DNA of 64,000 bases from positions 232,871-296,870 of the forward strand of contig JAJVDF010000433.1 in NCBI GenBank assembly GCA_022410635.1, read 5' to 3'. The notes beneath the pieces are model-generated. The model ran no database searches. It was not told the origin of the DNA and saw nothing but the letters and a program-made list of their open reading frames with translations. Positions 56,600 through 64,000 of this stretch are shown piece by piece; the stretch's first letter is position 1, and each line of letters opens with the position of its first letter. A program made the translations under genes and the position numbers. The DNA comes from Tretioscincus oriximinensis. Lineage: Eukaryota > Chordata > Lepidosauria > Squamata > Gymnophthalmidae.

Positions 56600-57480
56600 C
56601 AGCAATTCTGCAGGAAAAACCCAAGACTAGCAAAATTGAAATATAGGAGACCGTCATAAGAAGGTGGATGGTGCTACCCTTTTTAGGAATGTATTACAAT
56701 GCCTGTCAACTGCATACACACTCTGTCCAGAAAGCCCACCTATATGTGCCAAACGTGAACTACTAAATGCCCCCTCCTTTAAATCCTTCCAATAGACTCC
56801 ACCTACTTTCATCCCTAGACTTCAACTCTATCACAAACCCTAGGCTGCGATGCCCTCTCTCTATCTGGAAAAAGTGGCAGGCGTTGCTCCCATTGCCTTC
56901 CTTATCACTACTCAATCCCCTGCCCAACGTCCCACCTTGCCTCGGCTGGTAATGCAATATTGCTTGACCTTCCTAGCCCTTCTGATTACCCTTTGTCTAA
57001 AGAGGCTGTTTTAGAAGCCACCAACACCCCTTGCCCTCCTGGCTAGAAACACAGGCCCTTCTAAACTTTCTTAACAGTGCTTCGCTTGTGAAGTGGAGGG
57101 ACAGGGATCTGACCCCTGTTTGAGTTGCTTCTTTGGAATAACTCTCCTAATGACAAAAGAAGGATTCCAGAATTTATCGCATATTACTGGAAAACAGTAC
57201 CTCAGATCTCACCACTCTGAAACCATTTTGAGAGTCAGAATGTAACATTACGCTCACGGACGTAGAATGGGATTGTATTCCACCAAACTTTTATATCTCT
57301 CACAAGTCGCAAAATGAAAGAGAACTATCCTTAAGAATCTTTCATAGGTGGTACTTAGAGCCGGTCACACTACACAGAATTAACAATCATATTAAACCCA
57401 TTAAGTTGGCAAGGTTGTAAGCAATTTGGTTCTTACCTTCATATGTAGTGGAGTTGTCCAAAGGTATAATCTTTTTGGTT
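56600..57480 (+). mobile_element. L1-like LINE fragment (5' part)
   Basis: Decayed frames give text such as 'RWYLEPVTLHRINNH' and 'GCKQFGSYLHMWWSCPKV' when read across frame changes near 57340-57475. The earlier part (56600-57100) is less certain. The element appears to continue at 57862 after an unrelated insert. Confidence 0.65.
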
Positions 57481-57861
57481 AACTCCTAGGTACCTCCTAT
57501 CCTATCTTTTTCTCTCTCCTTTTTTAACCTTTCCTCTGCTCTTTTGAATCGCCTTGCGTGCCGGTGGGAGGTTTTCAGCGGGTGAATTATATCTCCTCAT
57601 TGGCTAGTGGGCGCCGAGAGGTGACCCCTCGACTTTGCTTTATAATGTAGTTTCCCCTGTCACTTCCTGTTCTATCTCTTTAGTTACCACCGGAGTTAAC
57701 TTCTGACTTCTGGCTTTATTACTGGACTTAACTTTTGAAACGAAACTGTTTATCTTTGTTATTCTTGGATTGAAGCCCTACATTACTAACATTAACGGTG
57801 GAAGGTAACATAATATTGTTAAATCTCCTTTCCGCTTTACCCCAGCTTTGGATTTTTATTC
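57481..57861. other. Unidentified insert inside the L1-like element
   Basis: About 380 bases separate the L1 C-terminal motif from its continuation. The insert contains 'gaatcgccttgcgtgccggt', 'gggcgccgagaggtgacccc' and a pyrimidine-rich start. No TIR, tail or protein motif was seen. It might be L1 5'-UTR-like or a new short element. Confidence 0.45.
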
Positions 57862-58021
57862 TTATTTAAAGGGACTCACTTCAAACTTAGTAATAAAGCT
57901 TTGATTAAAAACCTACTCACTGCTGCTAAGGGTACCATTGCACAATATAGGAAAGATACCAGCAAGATGAATAAGGACACTTGAATTACCAAGATCTGGA
58001 TTACTGTGCTCAATGACTCCC
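57862..58021 (+). mobile_element. L1-like LINE fragment (3' part)
   Basis: It encodes 'LLTAAKGTIAQYRKDTSKMN' and 'ITKIWITVLNDSL', matching the last residues of squamate L1 ORF2. It stops exactly where the gypsy 5' LTR begins. Confidence 0.65.
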
Positions 58022-58330
58022 TGCCATGGATGCATGACATGTAAATAGTTTTGTATATATGGTTTACTGATTTTAGGGTTTGAAGGGAAACCTCTGAGTT
58101 TTGGAGGGAAATCTCAAATGTTTAAATGCAACCAATCTGGGTTGAATGTTTCAAGCAGGAAAATGGGAATGCAGTGATTGGCCAAAGGACTGTATAAATA
58201 TAGCTGCTTTGACAGCAGGCAATCACTGCAGACCTAACTCAGATTTTCTCTACAACTGTAATAAATCAGTTCCAGACCTGGTAATCACTTGTCTGAGTAT
58301 TTATTCACCACTGAGAAACTCACAAGTCTG
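58022..58330 (+). repeat. 5' LTR of the gypsy element
   Basis: It starts TGCCATGGATGCATGACATG. 'gattggccaaaggac' and 'tgtataaatatagctgc' form the promoter region; 'ctgtaataaatcag' carries the polyadenylation signal. The right edge is uncertain (58324-58338) because its last bases differ from the 3' LTR. Confidence 0.85.
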
Positions 58331-58353
58331 CATTCACAATTTTTTTTCCTACC

Positions 58354-59290
58354 ATGGCGTATAGCCCGGTTGGTGGGGAATTCGACGTCACTGAGGCTCC
58401 CAGCACTGGCATCCAGTGGGACCTCTTGACACATCTCTGGTACACGCCAGTGTCCGGAAACAGATCGCGTCTGCTGCTGCCTGAGATGGTGGTGATGTCG
58501 GTGCGCCGTCACTGGAACTCAGGTAAGCCAGAGCCATGACTGTCCATCCTTTGGCCATGAGAATGCTGTTCGTGTTGTCACCGGGGTACCTCTGAGTCAC
58601 CTTCTTTGGTGGCACTGAGGAGCTGCCGGGGTTCCTGGCCCAGGTCAGGGCCTACATCTCGTGCTACGGGGGCATGTTTGTGTCCGAAGCGCACAGGGTG
58701 CAGTTCATTCTGGGTAAGCTGAGGGGAGAGGCCCAAGAATGGTTACTGTTCCTGCAGCAGTCGGACGTGGTAGAGCTAAGATTGGTCCGAGCACTTACCA
58801 AAGGGTTCTGAGAGCGTTTTGGTGACCCTTACTGGTGCAAGTCAGCAGTAGAGCGACTGCACACCATCATGCAGGATTCCAGACGGGTCATCGATTATGC
58901 CTCAGAGTTCCGGAGGTATGCTGGATGTGTCCCCGATTGCCCGGAGGAGCTCCTCATCCACCAGTTCTGGGACGGTCCTCGTCCATCCATCTTGGCAGCA
59001 ACAGCCACGGTGCCGGCTCCTTGCACCCTGCAAGGCTGGATCCAATAGGCCCGGGAGATAGAGAAGGGTCGGTGGAGTTGGCGATCCGGCACCAGCAGTT
59101 CCTGGCGTTAGCGGCTTCTGGACAGCAAACTGCTCCACCTGTGACACCAAGGCGTCGACGTGGGGTTGCCTCAGCTGTGGCCAGTCGGGCCATTTTGTCA
59201 CGGCATGTCCGGCGGCACAATGCGGCAAGGTGCAGCGTGCTGTGGCGGCTTAGAGGCCTGGGGAGACAGCAAATCGCATGGGGGAATGTC
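58354..59290 (+). pseudogene. Gypsy gag-like region with zinc knuckle
   Basis: From about 58596 the frame reads 'GGTEELPGFLAQVRAYISCY', 'FILGKLRGEAQEWLLFLQQS' and 'SAVERLHTIMQDSRRVIDYA', the capsid-type gag fold seen also in PEG10/RTL genes. Stops lie at 58809-58811 and 59046-59048. A CX2CX4HX4C knuckle (CLSCGQSGHFVTAC) lies at 59167-59208. ATG at 58354 may be the original start, but frames change before 58596. Confidence 0.82.
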
Positions 59291-59499
59291 ACCCACCACC
59301 GATCCCTGGCTGTTCCAATTGGTTCCTGCACCACAGATGGGACGTTTTGGGGCAGAGCCTGATCCCGTACCGACGGGAAACAACAAGGCCCAGTATTGAG
59401 TGGTGCACCAATATGGGCCGTTTCTCCTCCAGGTGCCACTCGCCCTGTCATTTTCAAATTTACCCCGACCAATGCGCTGCAAGTGCAGGCAACGTTGAT

Positions 59500-59780
59500 T
59501 GGCCCAGCTTGCCTATGGGCCTGGTGGTCTGGGCCACTATCGACTTAGGGTGCTCCAGGTTCTTGCTGCAGGCGGATGTGGCCGAACGCTAGGGGTTCAA
59601 ACAGGTCCGCTGCACAGCCCTGTAGAGTTTATCATGATGGATGGGAGCCTCCTGTCAGGGGGCGTGGTTACCCAAATGATGTGCAAGGTCTTATTGAAGA
59701 TTAGCTCGCATTGGGAGGCTGCGAGCCTATTGGTAACGAACAATGTCATATGTGAACTGGTATTGGGTTTCTCTTGATTG
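59500..59780 (+). pseudogene. Gypsy protease-like region
   Basis: 'LVVWATIDLGCSRFLLQADV' occupies the place of the retropepsin active site, but the usual D-[ST]-G triplet is DLG here. Frame changes follow at about 59590. The rest of the protease was not recognised with certainty. Confidence 0.6.
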
Positions 59781-59958
59781 AAGATGCACAACCCGGGGAT
59801 CAATTGGGTTAAAGGTACGGTAGCATTCGCGGCAAGCTGTGCCTTGCATACGCGTTCGTCCGCCATTGCCAGGGTAAACGATACACAGGTTACACCACAG
59901 GGCATGCCGGGGTTACGCACTCAACTACTGTGCTCGGCACACCAAAGGCAGGTGGACA

Positions 59959-61330
59959 ATGGAATTACCAGGCATACCGGTTGAGTACGAGGACTTGGCC
60001 CCGGTGTTTGGGGAGGCTGCCTGTGACACCCTCCCACCCCACAGGGCTTCTGACTGTGCTATTGACTTTGTGGAGGGGATTAAACTGCTGAAGTCCCACT
60101 TGTACCCCATGTCAAAGATGGAGACTGCTGCCCTGCAGGACTTTGTGGACACTAATCTGAAAAGGGATTTCATTTCCCCCTCAACCCTAGTGTGGCAGCA
60201 CCAGTGTTCTTCCGCCGAAAGAAAACGAGGGAACTGTGGTTGATCACAGACTATCGGGGATTGAACGCAGTATTGCGGGGCAACCGCTACCCGCTGCCAT
60301 TTATCTCCAAACCTTTGGCACACTTATCCAGCGGGACTGTCTTTTCCAAGCTTGATGTTTGTGATGCCTATTACCGGGTCCGCATCAGGGAGGGGAATGA
60401 ATGGAAAACCACGTTTAATTACAAATTGGGAGAATTTAAATACCATGTCATGCCTTTCGGGTTGAGTGGGGCACCGGGCAAGTTCATGTCCTTTATTAAT
60501 GAGGTGCTACATGATTTTTTGTACAAAGGGGTCATGGTATACTTAGATGACATCCTCATTTATTCCCGGGACATGCAGGAGCATGTGAAATTGGTCAGGG
60601 CTGTGTTACAGAGACTGCTTCAGAATGAACTGTATGTGAAACTGTCAAAATGTGAGTTTCACCGCCCTAAACTTGATTTTCTGGGGTACCGCATTTCTGC
60701 TGGGGTAGAAATGGACCCGGCTAAGGTGGAGCCAGTGGTTTGTTGGGAGGCCCCCAGAACAAGGCGGCAGGTGCAATCTTTTCTTGGCTTTGCAAATTTC
60801 TACCACCAATTTATTCTGAATTTTGCCACTATTACCCTTCTGCTCACCGATTTGTTGAAAACTGGTAAAGGGGTGGTGCTGAAGCCCAGCAGTAGGTTGG
60901 ATTGGTCGCCAGCCTGTCAACAAGCGTTTGCCGCTTTAAAAGCCTACTTTGTAAAGGGGCCTGTACTAGCGAATCCAGACCCTGCTTGGCCATTAGAGAT
61001 GCAAGTGGACGCTTCAGACATGGTGGTCGGAGCCGTGCTACTACAGGCTAACTACACCCATGCGCCTACTTCTCCAGGAAGTCTGATGCTACTGAAAGGA
61101 ACTGGCCCATTTGGGAGGAGGATGCAGCAGTATCCTGGGCGCTTGAGACTTGGCGGCACTGGCTGGAGGGGGCCCTTACTCCATTCAAAGTGCTTACTGA
61201 CCACAAGGACTTGGAAGCACTCTGCACTCCTCGAAAGCTGTCTGGAAAACAACTGCCGTGGGCCCAGTACTTTCAACACTTCATGCTCAGGGTATAAAAA
61301 TGTTTTGGCTGATGCACTGTCCAGGTTGCC
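59959..61330 (+). pseudogene. Gypsy reverse transcriptase and RNase H region
   Basis: Bases 59959-60200 carry 'CAIDFVEGIKLLKSHLYPMS' and 'ALQDFVDTNLKRDFISPSTL'. A frame change near 60190-60200 leads into 428 uninterrupted codons: 'LITDYRGLNAVLRGNRYPLP', 'HVMPFGLSGAPGKFMSFINE' and the catalytic YLDD at 60540-60551. RNase H starts at 'LEMQVDASDMVVGAVLLQ'. Its true continuation ('FSRKSDATERNWPIWEEDAA', 'FKVLTDHKDLEAL') lies in another frame between about 61055 and 61285, before 'VLADALSRL'. All homology is to the family in general. Confidence 0.93.
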
Positions 61331-61332
61331 TC

Positions 61333-61401
61333 ACCACGATAGTTGGGCCTCCGAAGAGGTGGATACCGTGTCCACCTCTTCGGAGGCCCAACTATCGTGG
61401 T
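61333..61401. repeat. Perfect 31-bp inverted repeat with 7-base loop
   Basis: Bases 61333-61363 are the exact reverse complement of 61371-61401, with 'taccgtg' between. It sits between RNase H and integrase of the gypsy element and stays in frame ('HDSWASEEVDTVSTSSEAQL'). Confidence 0.97.
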
Positions 61402-61559
61402 TCACACTGCAGCAACTAGGTTTGGGTGTGACCACAAGGGCTATCGCTAAGGCTGGGGCTACTGGTAGAAACCTGTGACCTGGGTTCCAGTCTGCCCTGA
61501 CTAATGACTCTTGGTTCCTGCAACACAGGGGTGAGCTGGACTTTAAGGATGGTTGAGCA

Positions 61560-62440
61560 CTGCGGGATGGCAGAATTTATGTTCCATAGACTCTTTGCTC
61601 GGACATTTTGGGCAGTTGTCATGGGGCAAAGGTCGCTGGACATTTCAGGTTCCTGAAATCTTGGCACCTACTAAGGAGACAATTTTGGTGGCTGAGTGTT
61701 CAGGGTGATCTGGATGCTTATTTAAAAAACTGTGCAGTTTGTGCCACTTCCAAGCGCTAGAAGGGGAAGCCCAAGGGGGCTCCTACCACCTCTCCCTGCA
61801 CCGCCACGCCCTTGGTCCCACATTGGGATGGATTTCATAATGGACTTGCCGGAGAGTAAGAGGTGCATGGTCATCTGGGTGATTACTGACTTATTTTCCA
61901 AACAGGTCCATTTTGTCTCGTGTTCTAAGTTGCCTGCCCCACAGGAGATGGCTGAACTGTTTATCCGGCACATTTTCAGACTCCATGGCATGCCGGACAA
62001 GGTCGTGAGTGACCGGGCGTGCAGTTCACATCCAAGTTTTGGTGGGCATTTCTGAAGCTTTTGGACATTGCTCCCAGGCTGTTTACTGCCCACCAATCCC
62101 AGACAGATGGACAAACGGAGAGGGTCAACCAGGTCCTGGAGCAATACCTCCGCTGCTATGTAATCTGGCAACAGAACAACTGGGTGAGCCTTTTACTATA
62201 TGCAGAGTTTGTATATAATAATTCTGTTCACGCCAGCACAGGGTGGTCTCACTTTAAAATTATCTGTGGTACGGACCTAAAGTCACTGCCGCTGTTGCCT
62301 GCTGCTATCTCAGACCCTGTACCAGTTCAGGATTGTGCCATGCCAGTTGCTGCAGGCTGGGACTGTGTCCGGGAAGCTTTAGATGGTGCCAAAAATGCTT
62401 ACAAGACATAAGCTGACAAGCATCAGACAGCAGTAAACTT
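61560..62440 (+). pseudogene. Gypsy integrase region
   Basis: The HHCC-type zinc motif lies near 61600-61755 ('CHGAKVAGHF', 'KNCAVCATSKR'), followed by a stop at 61757-61759. The catalytic core starts 'PRPWSHIGMDFIMDLPESKR' (first Asp) and 'MPDKVVSDRA' (second Asp). A frame change near 62020-62040 then leads to 'SQTDGQTERVNQVLEQYLRC' (catalytic Glu) and 'LLLYAEFVYNNSVHASTGWS'. Confidence 0.88.
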
Positions 62441-62454
62441 CAAGACAGGGGATT

Positions 62455-62820
62455 TTGTGTATTTATCCACGAAGAATCTCCGCTGTCCATAACTGTCTAA
62501 AAAACTTTGGCCCAAGTTTGTGGGACCTTTCCGGGTCTGCCGACTACAAAATCCACCCGGTGTTCCATGTGAGCTTGCTCAAAGTTGCTACTGAGGTCTC
62601 TGGCACCACACCGCCTCCCATCTTAGTGGATGGGCACAAACATTTTGAAGTGCAGGACATTGGGGACGCACGAGTTCGGGGCGGGAAATTGCAATACTTT
62701 TTGCTCTGGAAGCACTTGCCTGTGGCTGAGTACTGCACAAGACGTAAAAGCTCCTGCAGTCGTCCGGGCATTTCACAGCCGCTACCCTCTCAAGCCGAAA
62801 GGGGTGGGGTGATCTTTGGG
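62455..62820 (+). pseudogene. Gypsy integrase C-terminus, chromodomain-like
   Basis: 'YKIHPVFHVSLLKVATEVSG' precedes 'HFEVQDIGDARVRGGKLQYF' and 'LLWKHLPVAE'. This matches the vertebrate chromovirus layout (HPVFHVS-LK, then a short chromodomain of the type YEVExIxDxRxxxGKLQYLVxWKGxP). The aromatic cage is partly changed, so binding cannot be inferred. Confidence 0.75.
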
Positions 62821-62828
62821 GGATGGGA

Positions 62829-63115
62829 TGTCATGAATGCATTACATGTAAATAGTATTGTATATATGGTTTACTGATTTTACGTTTTGGAGGGAAATCT
62901 CAAAATATTTAAATGCAACATATCTGTGTTGAATGTTTCAAGCAGGAAAATAGGAATGCAGTGATTGGCCAAAGGATTGTATAAATATAGTTGCTTTGAC
63001 AGCAGGCAATCACTGCAGACCTAACTCAGATTCTCTCTAGAGCTATAATAAATAATTTCCAAAGCTGGTAATCACTTGCCTGAGTGTTTATTCTTAGCAG
63101 CATCTCACAACAACA
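62829..63115 (+). repeat. 3' LTR of the gypsy element
   Basis: It starts TGTCATGAATGCATTACATG after a polypurine run and ends CTCACAACAACA. It shares the promoter core 'gattggccaaaggattgtat' and the polyadenylation region with the 5' LTR. The flank after 63115 is CR1. Confidence 0.88.
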
Positions 63116-64000
63116 CGCTATCCTGGATCTAATACTTACCAACAAGGAGGAAATGGTTGAGGAAGTAAGGGTGGCTGGGACCTTGGGCTGCAGTGACCAT
63201 GCAATCATTGAATTCTACATAACAAAGAGAGGAAGACCTGAGAGGACTCAGACTTCATGACTAGATTTCAGAAGAGCAGATTTTGATGGACTCAGAAGGA
63301 GGGTAGGAAGAATCCAATGGTTGGAAGTCTTAAAGGACAGAAATGTCCAAGAAGGATGGGAAATCTTGCGAAATGAGATTCTAGAAGCACAATCTTTAAC
63401 AATTCCCCAAAGAAGAAAACACGGGAAGCATCTAAGGAGGCCACTGTGGTGGAACCCAAATCTTAATAACTTACTAAAAAGGAAAAAATACTGATTATGC
63501 TGATGACACAAAACTAGGCAGTGTTGCTAATACTAAACACGATAGAGATAGGATTCAAAAAGATCTAGACAAGCTGGAACAATGGGCTGAAACTAACAGA
63601 ATGGTATTTAACAGAGAGAAATGCAAGATCCTACATCTGGGCAAAAATAATGAAAACAGCACATATAGAATGGGAGGAATATGTCTGAACAGCAGCACAG
63701 GTGAGAAGGACCTGGGTGTTTTGGTAGATCACAGATTAAACATGAGTCAACAGTGTGAAGCAGCTGCGAAAAAGCAAACACAATCCTGGGATGTATCAAG
63801 AGGGGCATAGAATCTCGCTCACGTGAAGTAATTATTCCTCTCTACAGTACTTTGGTATGATCACACTTGGAATACTGTGTTCAGTTCTGGGGGTCCCAAT
63901 TTAAAAAGGACATTGATACACTAGAGCAAGTACAAAAGAGAGTTACAAGGATGGTGAGTGGTCTGGAAACCATGTCCTATGAGGAAGGGTTAAAGGATCT
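63116..64000 (+). mobile_element. CR1 LINE with internal deletion, runs off the window
   Basis: It begins inside the endonuclease domain: '[20 protein letters not shown]', '[20 protein letters not shown]', 'RADFDGLRRRVGRIQWLEVL'. Near 63490 it jumps to 'YADDTKLGSVANTKHDRDRI' in the RT, so the first part of the RT is deleted. It continues through '[20 protein letters not shown]' to '[18 protein letters not shown]'-type text. The left edge coincides with the gypsy 3' LTR. Confidence 0.88.

Larger units (their letters stand above)
58022..63115 (+). mobile_element. Ty3/gypsy chromovirus-like LTR retrotransposon, decayed
   Basis: Two LTRs bracket gag- and pol-like coding DNA of about 4.5 kb in the order gag, zinc knuckle, protease, RT, RNase H, integrase, chromodomain-like end. 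That order defines the Ty3/gypsy class; a C-terminal chromodomain marks chromoviruses, the group that includes vertebrate Sushi elements. At least five frame changes and several stops make it inactive. The LTRs differ by indels, including about 22 extra bases near 58080 in the 5' LTR, so the insertion is old. A polypurine tract ('gggggatggga') precedes the 3' LTR. No target-site duplication was found and the primer-binding site is unclear. Confidence 0.93.

Noticed and set aside
60192..61478. Intact gypsy polymerase, possibly a domesticated gene
   Set aside because: The RT stretch is open for 428 codons, but gag, RNase H and integrase carry frameshifts and stops, and LTRs flank the whole. This fits ordinary decay rather than domestication.
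56000..64000. Search for the N-terminal chorein exons
   Set aside because: No text resembling the conserved 'TFKEINWQ' or 'YGFAEKVVEG' blocks was found on the minus strand, so they are taken to lie beyond the window.
1..64000. Scattered single N bases as assembly gaps
   Set aside because: They are isolated single bases (rarely pairs) at irregular spacing and do not interrupt collinear features, so they look like ambiguous base calls rather than gaps.

Overview
The window looks like a piece of a reptile (probably squamate) nuclear genome. It carries one multi-exon protein-coding gene on the minus strand, buried in dense transposable elements: CR1, L1 and L2-like LINEs, two tRNA-derived SINE families, Ty3/gypsy and ERV-type LTRs, hAT- and mariner-like MITEs, and short Helitrons. 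The host call rests on this repeat mix (CR1 with octamer-repeat 3' ends, squamate-style L1 C-termini, SINEs with AAATAAATA tails) and on exon homology recalled from memory. No species is claimed. Scattered single N bases suggest ambiguous consensus positions.

The gene is read as BLTP3B (UHRF1BP1L / SHIP164), a bridge-like lipid-transfer protein of the chorein/VPS13 superfamily. Fifteen exons were traced by hand between 55914 and 14568. All have AG/GT borders and phases that join, giving 1,219 residues and a stop codon with no break. From memory the human protein is about 1,460 residues, so roughly the first 230-245, including the chorein_N end, lie beyond base 64000. The last intron (9.9 kb) is the largest in view. 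A probable 3' UTR runs from 14567 down to about 13640.

Layout: 1-13640 is intergenic and repeat-rich, with a CR1 split by a SINE, a fold-back element at 1790-1985, CR1 inside CR1 with target duplications at 4261-5345, two opposed CR1 copies at 8995-10797, and a hAT-like element at 12215-12950. From 13640 to 55914 lies the gene, its introns holding nested insertions: an ERV-type LTR inside a mariner-like element at 15137-16057, a 5'-truncated L1 inside CR1 near 18600-19712, the best-preserved CR1 reverse transcriptase at 22144-23829, Helitrons at 24125-24537 and 41638-41938, a large inverted repeat at 35005-35577, a hAT MITE with a perfect 8-bp target duplication at 35974-36156, and a solo gypsy-type LTR at 48123-48468. 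From 55985 to 64000, upstream intron or flank, are CR1 and L1 fragments, a decayed 5.1-kb Ty3/gypsy chromovirus-like element with both LTRs (58022-63115), and another CR1 running off the end.

No operon, CRISPR array or cooperating gene set is present. The more interesting items are structural: a perfect 31-bp inverted repeat inside the gypsy pol region, a recurrent short MITE family with GTCCCCACTGAGCC-like ends, and a tandem NAGNAG acceptor in the host gene.
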